64,000 nt of DNA from CAVYGN01 sp964413265 (lineage in GTDB: Bacteria > Spirochaetota > Brevinematia > Brevinematales > JAOACQ01), in NCBI GenBank assembly GCA_964413265.1, contig CAYPRX010000002.1, forward strand, positions 75,899 through 139,898. The letters are read 5' to 3'. Positions 17,890-26,083 of the stretch are shown here, piece after piece. Each line of letters opens with the position of its first letter. The stretch's first letter is position 1. The notes below the pieces were generated by a model that was not told the origin of the DNA, searched no databases, and saw only the letters and a program-made list of their open reading frames with translations. The translations under genes were made by a program, and so were the position numbers.

Positions 17890-19427
17890 ATTATATCAGC
17901 AAAATTTAATATCCTGTCCAGTATTCTGTACTGAAGCGCCTCGCTCAGGTGAAAATCCTCAATTCCAGGGCTGCCGTCGAGGTCAGCTATTGTTCTTGCT
18001 ATTTTCAGTATTTTATCATATGTCCGGATTGAAAGCATGAATTTTTCCATGGCAATTTTTAAAAGTTCCTTACCGGAATTTGAAGGCGTACAGAATTTTG
18101 ATAATAGTTTATGAGGCATCTGTGTATTTGTGTAGAGACCGTATTTTTTAAGCCTTTCAAGTTGAATATTTCTTGCGGCAATAACTCTCCGCCTGATCTT
18201 TGCAGAATTTTCCGGAGGGCTTTCGGGATTTATCCTGTCAAATTTTATCCTTGGGACCTGGACCTGGATATCTATTCGATCAAAGATTGGGCCTGAAATT
18301 TTTTTATAGACGGCAAAAATGTCCCTTGCATCCCACTGATCGACATCATCATTTTTGTTTGAAGGATTAATGGCTGCTATCAGCATGAAGTTTCCCGGGA
18401 ATTCTACTGATGCATCCGCACGGGATAGGGAAATCTTTCTATCTTCAAGTGGCTCTCTAAGGCATTGAAGAACATTTGTTTTGAATAATTGGAATTCATC
18501 GAGAAAGAGAACACCGTTATGGGCAAGGCTTATCTCCCCGGGTTTTAAAAATTTTCCTCCTCCGACAATTGAAGCATCTGAGGCAGTATGATGAGGCGTT
18601 CTGAATGGCCTTTCGGTTATAAGCGGCTGATTTTGACTTGTCAATCCAGCGATACTGTAAATCATAGTAGTTTCCAGTGCTTCTTCAAGGGTCATTTTAG
18701 GCAGTATAGTAGGGATACGCTTTGCCAGCATCGTTTTTCCTGTTCCAGGCGGTCCGATCAAAATCGCATTGTGACCTCCCGCTGAGCAGATCTCGACTGC
18801 TCTCTTGGCTGATTCCTGTCCGATAATATCGGACATATCCGGATTGATATCCTGACCCTTTGTATTATCAGAAGTGGTATTTTCCACTTTGTACTCATTT
18901 TTTTTAAAAGGGCTTATCTCCTTTGAACCTTCTAAATAAACTATAGTCTCCTTGAGGGTTGAAACGGGAATTATATTTATCGAATCTATTATTGACATTT
19001 CCGAAGCATTGCTTAAAGGGCACAGTATTTTCTTGAAACCAAGCTGACTGGCCTTAATAGCGATGGGCAGAGCTCCTATGATCGGTCTGAGGTGCCCATC
19101 AAGGGATAATTCCCCTGCAATGATGTACCTGCCAAGATCTTTGAGGTCGTACTGCTCGTTCAAAATGCCCACCGCTATAGCCAGGTCAAAGATCGCGCCT
19201 GATTTTTTCAGTCCTGAAGGGGCGAGATTTACTATTATTCTCTTACCGGGAAAATGAAATCCCGAATTCTGTATCGCTGCCTCTATTCTTCTTGTCGACC
19301 CCTTTACAGCCGAATCCATCATACCCACGATCTCGAACTCGGGAACTTTTGTCTGTATATCGACTTCTATTTCTATGAGGGTTGTTTTAAGACCGCAAAA
19401 AGATATTGAGAAAAGTTTGCTGACCAT
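17886..19427 (-). CDS. comM: YifB/ComM family Mg-chelatase-like AAA+ ATPase
   Basis: A ComM/YifB protein (513 residues); ComM is a hexameric helicase that promotes branch migration during recombination of incoming DNA. It has the N-terminal lon-protease-like domain (VPEFEIVGMMDSAVKGSTRRIEAA region, about residues 1-170), then the AAA+ domain with Walker A GPPGTGKT at 225-232 and Walker B GVLFLDEF at 305-312, and the C-terminal lid with RTYDKILKIARTIADLDG. One deviation stands out: after AAINP (residues 351-355) family members usually have a CPCG-type cysteine cluster, here replaced by SNKNDDVDQWD with no cysteine. The gene lies between tRNA-Ile2 and the umu cassette. Confidence 0.92.
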   Translation of the reverse strand: MVSKLFSISFCGLKTTLIEIEVDIQTKVPEFEIVGMMDSAVKGSTRRIEAAIQNSGFHFPGKRIIVNLAPSGLKKSGAIFDLAIAVGILNEQYDLKDLGRYIIAGELSLDGHLRPIIGALPIAIKASQLGFKKILCPLSNASEMSIIDSINIIPVSTLKETIVYLEGSKEISPFKKNEYKVENTTSDNTKGQDINPDMSDIIGQESAKRAVEICSAGGHNAILIGPPGTGKTMLAKRIPTILPKMTLEEALETTMIYSIAGLTSQNQPLITERPFRTPHHTASDASIVGGGKFLKPGEISLAHNGVLFLDEFQLFKTNVLQCLREPLEDRKISLSRADASVEFPGNFMLIAAINPSNKNDDVDQWDARDIFAVYKKISGPIFDRIDIQVQVPRIKFDRINPESPPENSAKIRRRVIAARNIQLERLKKYGLYTNTQMPHKLLSKFCTPSNSGKELLKIAMEKFMLSIRTYDKILKIARTIADLDGSPGIEDFHLSEALQYRILDRILNFADII

Positions 19428-19572
19428 AAAAAATCCTTATAATAACCATAATACCGCTGAATTGTTAAAAATAGTTATAATAATGTAAATAAAGTAATAA
19501 ATAATTATAACAATTATGATGCTAATTTGTTTGGAAATGAAGAGAGGTAAAACATGCTTGAACTTCAGAATG

Positions 19573-20844
19573 TTAAACCCACAATAGCTCATTCCAGTCG
19601 GTGGTAAACCTCCGGGAGAGGAAATTCCTGTGCATGGCCCATTTGTTATAGCGCCCCGCCCCGCCCCGCACCGCATATCTGCCATATTTCCGGTTCAGGT
19701 CATCCAGGGAGTTCATCAGGCTCTTTTCTTTCTCTATTCTTGTCCTGTCTGTGAACAGAAGCCCGTCAAGGGTGCTTTCCGGAACAATCCGGGTCAGGAC
19801 GATTCCTGTTTTTTTATACAGGTAGCCATCTTTAAAAATTTTTTTAAGGGCTGCAGCAGCGTGTTCCCTCAGGACAGGCGTATAGGCGGTAGGCTCGGGA
19901 AGTCTTACCGTGACTGAATTACTGTATTGAGGCAGGTGTTCTTTGAAATGGTTGGTGTCGATAAAAACCTGTATCTCGGAGGCCAGCGACTTCTGCTCAC
20001 GCAATTTCTCGGCGCATCGGCCAGCATAATCTGCAAGAGCCTCGGCAAGCGTATCGAAATCCCCAACAGGCGTGCCGAAACTCCGGGATGTGACGATCTG
20101 TTTTTTATCTGGTCTGACTGTTTCCATTGTAATGCATGAGGTTCCCCTGAGCTCCCAGACTGTTCTTAAGCCGACCACACCGCCGAGGTTCTTTCTTGTC
20201 CACGTGTCGTTCAGGTATTTCAGCTGCAGGGCCGTCTTTATCCCTTTAATGCGGAGTTTCTCCGAATTCCGGAAACCAATGCCCCACACATCCCCGACCG
20301 GGATCTGTTGAAGAAGAGAGTCGATATTCACACTGTCAGTTAAATCCAGAACACCTTCCCTGTTTTTTTTCGCAAGCCTGTTGGCGATCTTGGCCAGTGT
20401 CATTGTCCCGGCAATGCCTATGGATACCGGTATTCCGGTCCACTTCTTGACGGTGTTTCTGATCTTCAGTCCGTATTCTGTGCGTTCTATCTTCATGCCG
20501 TCGAGACGCAGAAATGCTTCGTCGATCGAATAGTATTCGACCTCAGGCGAAAACATTTCTATCACTTCCATAACTCTGCGGGACATATCGGCGTATAGAG
20601 TGTAATTTGAGGAGAGAACCGCCACGCCATGCTTTTCAACGAGATCTTTCACCTTGAAGATCGGGGTCCCAACTTTCATTCCAAGAATCTTGGCTTCGTT
20701 GGATAATGCCACAACGCATCCATCGTTGTTGGAGAGTATTACCACGGGTCTGTTTAAAAGGGCCGGAGAAAAAACACGTTCGCACGAAGCGTAAAAATTA
20801 TTACAGTCTATGAGAGCAAATATCTTTTTATTCGAACTATCCAT
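19573..20844 (-). CDS. umuC: Y-family DNA polymerase V catalytic subunit UmuC
   Basis: An error-prone translesion polymerase of the UmuC type (423 residues). The catalytic residues are Asp13 in LIDCNN and Asp108-Glu109 in YSIDEAF; SNNDGCVVALSNEAK is the typical UmuC stretch after the first. The fingers/palm, HhH thumb (VGDVWGIG) and little-finger domain (SRSFGTPV) follow, ending with the family tail RFTTDWNEL. The gene overlaps the SRAP gene by 8 bp and forms a cassette umuD-SRAP-umuC. A run of three CCCCG pentamers lies inside its 3' end (19654-19668). Confidence 0.95.
   Translation of the reverse strand: MDSSNKKIFALIDCNNFYASCERVFSPALLNRPVVILSNNDGCVVALSNEAKILGMKVGTPIFKVKDLVEKHGVAVLSSNYTLYADMSRRVMEVIEMFSPEVEYYSIDEAFLRLDGMKIERTEYGLKIRNTVKKWTGIPVSIGIAGTMTLAKIANRLAKKNREGVLDLTDSVNIDSLLQQIPVGDVWGIGFRNSEKLRIKGIKTALQLKYLNDTWTRKNLGGVVGLRTVWELRGTSCITMETVRPDKKQIVTSRSFGTPVGDFDTLAEALADYAGRCAEKLREQKSLASEIQVFIDTNHFKEHLPQYSNSVTVRLPEPTAYTPVLREHAAAALKKIFKDGYLYKKTGIVLTRIVPESTLDGLLFTDRTRIEKEKSLMNSLDDLNRKYGRYAVRGGAGRYNKWAMHRNFLSRRFTTDWNELLWV
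19654..19668. repeat. Three tandem CCCCG pentamers inside umuC
   Basis: CCCCG repeated three times without interruption, read on the minus strand as the Gly/Ala/Arg codons of RGGAGR in the UmuC tail. Gain or loss of one unit would shift the frame about 20 residues before the conserved end of the protein. Confidence 0.85.
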
Positions 20845-21505
20845 TCAGCAACTCTCCTTCCCGGACGATGTATTCAGGGCTGTTGAAACGCGCCGAATTG
20901 ACCTTGCTGGTGACTGCATATGCCTCCATCTCTTCCGTGGGGTAGGGCTCGAGGAATGAAAAAAGGCTGTCCCTGTCGAAGTGCTTGTTGTCAAGCCATT
21001 CGTCCCAGCTGCTTTGAGGTAGGATCACGGGCATGCGTTTCTTGTCATGAATGATCTCCATGAGAGAATTGGCCGACGTAGTTATGATGGCGCAGGAGAC
21101 GACTTCATCCAGTACGTTAAACAGACCTGCCATAGCCATGGGCAGACCGCTCTTTAGATGGATATAGAAAGGCTTACTACCGTCTGTTTTACGCCATTCA
21201 AAAAAACCATCAGCAGGAATTATGCACCGGTTAAACCGGAAATTTTCATCGAAAGTTTTTTTCGTTCGCAATGTTTCGTCCCGTATGTTGATCAGCGTGT
21301 AATCTTTACCCCGGGACCATACCGTGATCAATTCCCACCTGGCAGGAAGAATCAATCTTTCATCCTCCTTAATGATCATCCTGACTGTCTGGGAGGGTGC
21401 TACGTTGTAGTTAAAGGGAAGATCTGAAGTCTTGTCGCAGGCTTCTCTTATATCGAACACCTCTTTGATCTTTGCAGGATTGAATTGAGCGAATCTTCCG
21501 CACAT
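20837..21505 (-). CDS. SOS response-associated protein, SRAP domain (YedK/HMCES type)
   Basis: SRAP proteins form a stable thiazolidine crosslink between their Cys2 and abasic sites in single-stranded DNA, shielding them. Here the protein starts MCGRF, giving Cys2 after Met removal, and the other active-site residues can be found: Asn34 in NYNVAPSQ, Asn73 in NIRDET, Glu103 in GFFEWRK, and His153 in IIHDKKRMPVIL. Length (222) matches the family. It sits between umuD (1 bp gap) and umuC (8-bp overlap), so it should be made together with the polymerase subunits during DNA damage. Confidence 0.95.
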   Translation of the reverse strand: MCGRFAQFNPAKIKEVFDIREACDKTSDLPFNYNVAPSQTVRMIIKEDERLILPARWELITVWSRGKDYTLINIRDETLRTKKTFDENFRFNRCIIPADGFFEWRKTDGSKPFYIHLKSGLPMAMAGLFNVLDEVVSCAIITTSANSLMEIIHDKKRMPVILPQSSWDEWLDNKHFDRDSLFSFLEPYPTEEMEAYAVTSKVNSARFNSPEYIVREGELLNG

Positions 21506-21506
21506 A

Positions 21507-21977
21507 CTAAACTGCCTCCTTTATGATATAAGTCAAAACACCCCAGACATCAAACTGCATATCTTCGCTTATTTCAATTGTTTTATAATCGGCAGAGTCG
21601 GACTCCGGTACGAGGTAATATTTCCCATTCTCAATTCTCAAGCGCTTCACGGTAAACTCACCGTTCAATACCGCAAGTACTATGCTTTCATTTCCGGCAT
21701 CGAGGGATTTATCAAAGATGAGAAGATCTCCCATGCTGATGCCGGCTTTGACCATCGAGTTGCCACCCGCCCGGCAGTAAAAGGTTGCGGCAGGATGCTT
21801 GATAAGGTACTCGTTGAGATCGAGCCTTGTCTCGATATAATCCTCCGCGGGACTGGGAAAGCCGGCCGATAGCCTTGTCTGATAAAGCGGCAGTTTCATC
21901 TTTTTCTCAAAAGAAGCAGCATAGATCTCTGTGATATCTCCCGGTCTTATTTTAGCCGGAAACTTAGGTTTTTTCAT
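21507..21977 (-). CDS. umuD: UmuD-like S24 self-cleaving protein
   Basis: A LexA/UmuD-family protein of 156 residues without a DNA-binding domain, so UmuD rather than LexA. RecA-stimulated self-cleavage would occur at Ala38-Gly39 in SAGFPSPAEDYIE, and the Ser/Lys dyad is Ser74 in GGNSMVKAG and Lys111 in GEFTVKRL. The cleaved form partners UmuC to form polymerase V. It is the first gene of the umuD-SRAP-umuC cassette and has a promoter with a LexA-like site just upstream. Confidence 0.93.
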   Translation of the reverse strand: MKKPKFPAKIRPGDITEIYAASFEKKMKLPLYQTRLSAGFPSPAEDYIETRLDLNEYLIKHPAATFYCRAGGNSMVKAGISMGDLLIFDKSLDAGNESIVLAVLNGEFTVKRLRIENGKYYLVPESDSADYKTIEISEDMQFDVWGVLTYIIKEAV

Positions 21978-21986
21978 AGCTTCACA

Positions 21987-22029
21987 CCGTTTAACATCAC
22001 AGTATAAATCGGCGTGGAATAATAATCAA
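21987..22029 (-). promoter_or_regulatory. umuD promoter with LexA-like operator
   Basis: On the minus strand, TTGATT (plus 22024-22029), a 17-bp spacer and TATACT (plus 22001-22006). Overlapping the downstream end of the -10 is CTGT-N8-ACGG (plus 21987-22002), one base away from the E. coli-type LexA site CTGT-N8-ACAG. SOS control of a umuDC operon is expected, but the LexA site of this lineage is not known to me. Confidence 0.5.
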
Positions 22030-22174
22030 ACGTTATGGTTTCGTATAATATCAAAAGAATGGAAAGCGTCGATGTGATCGTTGCCAATGCCAAGCGGACC
22101 CTGCAAATGGCATGGGCGATGCTTTAGCCTTTTAGCAGGTAATGGGAGGATTACCGGAAATTCGGCTGACGCAG
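22030..22174. other. Gap between umuD and dnaA, no confident gene
   Basis: 145 bp between the umuD promoter and the dnaA stop. The plus strand holds one 30-codon reading frame (22035-22127, starting MVSYNIKRM and ending MAWAML) without a ribosome binding site. It looks richer in GC than the dnaA upstream region and may be a remnant. I do not annotate it as a gene. Confidence 0.4.
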
Positions 22175-23503
22175 TCACTTTTTGTTATAAAATTCCATGA
22201 TTATGTCTTCGATTTCCTTCTTGGTTTTTTTCCTGTTTTTAATAAGATTGGAAACCTTGTCTGCCGATCGCATAACAGTGGTGTGAGCTTTGTTTCCGAA
22301 CAGATTGCCGATCTCAGTCAGGGAATGGTTTGTGTGTTCCTTCGACAGATACATAGCTATCTGTCTTGCATAACTGATGTTTTCAAGCCGCCTTTCCGAT
22401 TTCATATCGCTGACGGTGATATTAAAATATTTTGATACGACTCTTTGTATGTCAGGTATTGTTATATTCTTAGGAATTTCCGATTTGATCTTGTCCCTCA
22501 GGATTTCCCTGGCTATGTCGAGAGATATTTCCTTTTTCTTCAAACTGGAGAATGCAATAATTTTTGTCAAAGATCCCTCAAGGAGCCTTATATCGGATTC
22601 AATGTTTGCGGCTATATAATCAATAACCTCTCCGGGAATATAGACTTTTTCCTCGGCAGACTTCAAAAGAAGAATAGCCTTTCTGGTTTCATAATTGGGC
22701 GGCTCTATCTTGACACTTAGACCCGAGTCGAAGCGTGTTTTAAGACGATCCTCGATAAAGGAAAGGCTTTTAGCAGGCCTGTCACAGGCGAAAATAAGCT
22801 GTTTCCGTTCATGGAAGAGCTCATTGAAAGTATGGAACAATTCCTCAAGGGTACTCTCCTTCTGCTGCAGAAACTGGATATCATCAACGATAAGAAGATC
22901 GAAATTTCTGTATTTTCTTCTGAATTTATTAGTATCGCCGTTCTTTATTGATTCCACGAATTCATTTGTGAAATTTTCGCTTGTAGTATAGAATACGCTC
23001 AGTTCAGGCTTGTCATGAATGACTTTATGAGCAGTGGCCTGGAGCAGATGAGTTTTTCCAAGAGCCGAGTGGCCGTAAATAAAAAGGGGATTATACGATT
23101 TGGCCGGATGGTTTGCAACCTGTTCAGCGGCCGCATGCGCGAAATCATTGTTGGGTCCTACTATGAACCTTTCAAAAGTATATTTCGGGTTGAGAAAAGA
23201 TGTATTGACTTTTTCAGCGCTCTTTTTAGCACTTTTTAAAGCTATGTTTTGGTATAGGTGATCGGAATAAGCTATTTCGATAATAAAACGGTAATCCTTG
23301 TTAAATATTGTTTTTGTCAGTGATTTTGCTATATCAAGGTAATTATCACTGAACCAGCCTGAGGTCAACGGGTCGGGAGCTATAAGAACAATGGTGTCGT
23401 TATTCTGTATTTCCTTGAATTTAATCTTGTCGAGAATAGCAGTGTTGAGAGAGGAATCAAAATTTTTAGTCAATTCCAGGTAAATTCTTTCCCAAATTTC
23501 CAT
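22175..23503 (-). CDS. dnaA: Chromosomal replication initiator DnaA
   Basis: DnaA binds DnaA boxes and opens oriC. All domains are visible in 442 residues: N-terminal domain I (WERIYLELTKNFD), the AAA+ core starting at NPKYTFERFIVGPNN with Walker A at 144-151 and Walker B IVDDIQFL (Asp207-Asp208), and domain IV with the DNA-binding helix-turn-helix ending in the signature SLTEIGNLFGNKAHTTVM. The Walker A reads GHSALGKT instead of the usual GGVGLGKT; the essential Lys and Thr are kept. The gene is not accompanied by dnaN, recF or gyrB. It is transcribed away from ribD, across a 381-bp AT-rich gap. Confidence 0.97.
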   Translation of the reverse strand: MEIWERIYLELTKNFDSSLNTAILDKIKFKEIQNNDTIVLIAPDPLTSGWFSDNYLDIAKSLTKTIFNKDYRFIIEIAYSDHLYQNIALKSAKKSAEKVNTSFLNPKYTFERFIVGPNNDFAHAAAEQVANHPAKSYNPLFIYGHSALGKTHLLQATAHKVIHDKPELSVFYTTSENFTNEFVESIKNGDTNKFRRKYRNFDLLIVDDIQFLQQKESTLEELFHTFNELFHERKQLIFACDRPAKSLSFIEDRLKTRFDSGLSVKIEPPNYETRKAILLLKSAEEKVYIPGEVIDYIAANIESDIRLLEGSLTKIIAFSSLKKKEISLDIAREILRDKIKSEIPKNITIPDIQRVVSKYFNITVSDMKSERRLENISYARQIAMYLSKEHTNHSLTEIGNLFGNKAHTTVMRSADKVSNLIKNRKKTKKEIEDIIMEFYNKK

Positions 23504-23884
23504 ATCGTTACCCCTCCCAGATTTTATTATTTTATAATTGAAAAAAATTACCGTTTATTATATATTAAAGTGTCAACAGAATTCAATAATAAATTTAATT
23601 GTATATATGAGAGACATTTAATACACTCCACTTTTCGCACAAACCCCTTTAAATTTCTGGGCCGGATTTCTCATATTTATAAGGGTTTTTGATGAATGTC
23701 TATATCATTATTAAATCACGACATAAAGTTTTTTATGCCCGGCTATGAAAATTTAAATTTACATAATTGTGGGCATAATTGATTAAAAACCAATAATTTA
23801 AAAAAATAAATAATAATCTTACTGATTTTAGCACATTAATGCACAACCTGTGCTTTAAGTATCGGAAAAAAATCGGAGTATGAC
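23504..23884. other. AT-rich dnaA-ribD intergenic region, candidate replication origin
   Basis: 381 bp without a gene, very AT-rich, next to dnaA. It contains several sequences close to the DnaA box TTATNCACA: TAATGCACA at 23837-23845 (one mismatch), TTTAGCACA at 23827-23835, TTTCGCACA at 23633-23641, and on the minus strand TAAAGCACA (plus 23849-23857), the last three with two mismatches or slightly worse. CATAATTG is repeated at about 23762 and 23774. No perfect DnaA box is present, so the origin call is tentative. Confidence 0.4.
23836..23858. promoter_or_regulatory. 23-bp imperfect palindrome upstream of ribD
   Basis: TTAATGCACA, three bases, then TGTGCTTTAA: two 10-bp arms with one mismatch. 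It ends 26 bp before the ribD start codon. It could be a repressor operator for ribD, or a pair of opposed DnaA-box-like sites. Confidence 0.45.
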
Positions 23885-24994
23885 ATGGAAATTGAAAAAT
23901 ATTTTTTTAGGGCTATTGAAAATGCGGAATCCGTTAAAGGTCTTACATCTCCGAATCCTGCCGTCGGTTGTGTTATTGTGCACAACGGCAAAATATTAAG
24001 CGAAGGATGTACTCAAAAGCCCGGTGAAAATCATGCTGAAGCTGAGGCAATCAGAAAAGCCGGAAAATATGCAAACGGGTCTGAGCTTTTCGTTACGCTG
24101 GAACCATGCGTTGAATTTTCTGGAAAAAAGACGTCTTCATGTACCGGCGAAATAATTAGAGCGGGAATAAAAAAGGTATTTGCCGGTTCACAGGATCCTA
24201 ATCCGTTGGTAAATGGAAGGGGATTTGAACAGCTGAAAAAGTCCGGTGTAGAAGTTGTTATGGTAAAAGGCTTTGAGAAGAGACTGAAAGATCTTAATGA
24301 AGACTATTTTAAATTCATAACCAAAGGTATCCCCTACATTTATTTAAAATGCGCTATGACGCTTGATGGAAATATCGCTGACGGCAGCGGAGAATCTCGA
24401 TGGATCAGTTCGGAAGAAAGCCGGAGGTATGTTCATAAAATGAGGAACCGTGTTGACTCTGTTATGATAGGAGTGGGGACAGTGCTGAGGGACGATCCTC
24501 TTCTTTCGGTCAGGATGGTGAATAGATTGAAGGATCCCTTGAGGATAATTCTGGATCCCTCCGGCAGGACCACTGAAACCTCTAAAGTCTTGAGCGGACC
24601 AGGGGAATCACTTTTTATCGTCAGGAAAGGGATCGATCGAAAATTTCTAGAACTTTGCAAAAAATACAAAAAGGAATACCTGGAGTTTGATTTTTTCAAG
24701 GATAATATTACCGGAAGGGAAAGGTTCGCGTTAAAATCTCTTATAGAATATCTCGGCCATGTGAAAAATATCGAATCCATTCTCATAGAAGGGGGGGGAA
24801 GGGTTTACTATGAAGCTTTCAGGGATAAGATCGTAGATAAAGTTATTATTTTTATCGCCCCTAAGATTCTTGGAGGACTCGGAATACCGTTTATTAACGG
24901 CAAGGCTGATTTAACTATTTCCAGTGCCCTTAATGTGAGGGAATTTTCTACCGAAAATATAGGTGATGACATAATGATAGAGGGTTATTTATAA
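23885..24994 (+). CDS. ribD: Bifunctional riboflavin biosynthesis protein RibD
   Basis: RibD deaminates 2,5-diamino-6-ribosylamino-pyrimidinone phosphate and then reduces it, the second and third steps of riboflavin synthesis. The N-terminal cytidine-deaminase-like domain (about residues 1-145) has SPNPAVGCVIV and the zinc motif HAEAEAI; the C-terminal reductase domain (about 150-369) has CAMTLDGNIADGSGESRWIS, MIGVGTVLRDDP and a late GGGRVYYEAF. The second zinc motif is unusual: LEPC-x10-C (LEPCVEFSGKKTSSC) rather than the common LEPC-x8-C form PCSHxGRTPPC. No other rib genes are adjacent. A TPR gene follows after 3 bp. Confidence 0.93.
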   Translation: MEIEKYFFRAIENAESVKGLTSPNPAVGCVIVHNGKILSEGCTQKPGENHAEAEAIRKAGKYANGSELFVTLEPCVEFSGKKTSSCTGEIIRAGIKKVFAGSQDPNPLVNGRGFEQLKKSGVEVVMVKGFEKRLKDLNEDYFKFITKGIPYIYLKCAMTLDGNIADGSGESRWISSEESRRYVHKMRNRVDSVMIGVGTVLRDDPLLSVRMVNRLKDPLRIILDPSGRTTETSKVLSGPGESLFIVRKGIDRKFLELCKKYKKEYLEFDFFKDNITGRERFALKSLIEYLGHVKNIESILIEGGGRVYYEAFRDKIVDKVIIFIAPKILGGLGIPFINGKADLTISSALNVREFSTENIGDDIMIEGYL

Positions 24995-24997
24995 TTT

Positions 24998-26083
24998 ATG
25001 CAGAATTTTCAGCAAAAGGAGCTTTATTATAATGCAAAAGAGTTTTTCAATAAAATGGATTATGACAGAGCATTGGAGATTTTTCTTAAGTCGTATAGAG
25101 AAGACAAATTAGATAAAAGCCTTGAGTATATTCTTTACCTTTTTCTTCTCAAATCAAATTATAAAGAACTGGCTCATATTTTCCAATCTGACATTATTCT
25201 CAGCGGGTTCGGCCTTTATTCGCTTTATTGGTATAAATTTATGACAGGCGAATTAGACGAGCTTTCGGAAATACTATACAGGATGCTTCTGGACAGTAAT
25301 TATTTTTTAAGAGTATTTGCCATAAAGGAATTGTACAGACAGAATAAGATAAATGATCCTCTTGAATTAATAACTAAGAAAATAAAATTTTTCGAGTTAT
25401 CCTACGAGTTTCCCATTGAAGAGCAAAGAGCTTCATTATATATGGATTATCTTAACCGAAAATACCATACTTCCATGCTTCAGGGTAAAAAGTTATTAAA
25501 GGAATATCCTAAGATTGGCGATGTTTATATCGATTTTATCGATGTATGTCAAAAATCAGGGAATTCATATTATATTAAGGATATTATAACCCATGATTCC
25601 TTCCTCAAACTTATAGAAAATGATTACAGGCTTATTTATATTCAAAGCAGGGAATTATATAAAATGGGAAGGATGGATGAGGCCAGGGAATTACTTGAAA
25701 AGTTACTGGAGGTATTTAAGTACAACCCTGTCTTTTATTATAATTTAGGTAATATATATGTTGAAAAAGGAAAATACTTAAAGGCTGTAGACGCTTTTGA
25801 GGAAGCTATCTCACTGGCACCTTTATTTGAAAGGGCTTATTATAATCTTGGTTGTGTTTACTTTCAGTTAAGGGAAGTGGAAAGTGCGATAAAAAATTTC
25901 GGCGAAGCTATCAGGATATCAAAAAGGCCTGATTCTCTGTATAATCTTTCAATCTGCCTGATCGAAAACAAAGACCTGAGGGATGCATATTTTTACCTTA
26001 ATAAGATACCAGACTGGTATTCTCCCAAATGTCCTCCAAGTTTCATTAAGCAGCAGATTAAAGAACTTGTTGTTTTAACATGA
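24998..26083 (+). CDS. Tetratricopeptide-repeat protein
   Basis: A 361-residue helical-repeat protein with no signal peptide, so probably cytoplasmic. The best TPR units are in the C-terminal third: NPVFYYNLGNIYVEKGKYLKAVDAFEEAI-like and FERAYYNLGCVYFQL followed by a third unit; the N-terminal part is similarly helical but degenerate. It starts 3 bp after ribD and so is probably co-transcribed. TPRs mediate protein contacts; the partner is unknown. Confidence 0.8.
   Translation: MQNFQQKELYYNAKEFFNKMDYDRALEIFLKSYREDKLDKSLEYILYLFLLKSNYKELAHIFQSDIILSGFGLYSLYWYKFMTGELDELSEILYRMLLDSNYFLRVFAIKELYRQNKINDPLELITKKIKFFELSYEFPIEEQRASLYMDYLNRKYHTSMLQGKKLLKEYPKIGDVYIDFIDVCQKSGNSYYIKDIITHDSFLKLIENDYRLIYIQSRELYKMGRMDEARELLEKLLEVFKYNPVFYYNLGNIYVEKGKYLKAVDAFEEAISLAPLFERAYYNLGCVYFQLREVESAIKNFGEAIRISKRPDSLYNLSICLIENKDLRDAYFYLNKIPDWYSPKCPPSFIKQQIKELVVLT

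Noticed and set aside
22035..22127. 30-codon open frame between umuD and dnaA
   Set aside because: No ribosome binding site and no recognisable motif; too short to support as a gene.
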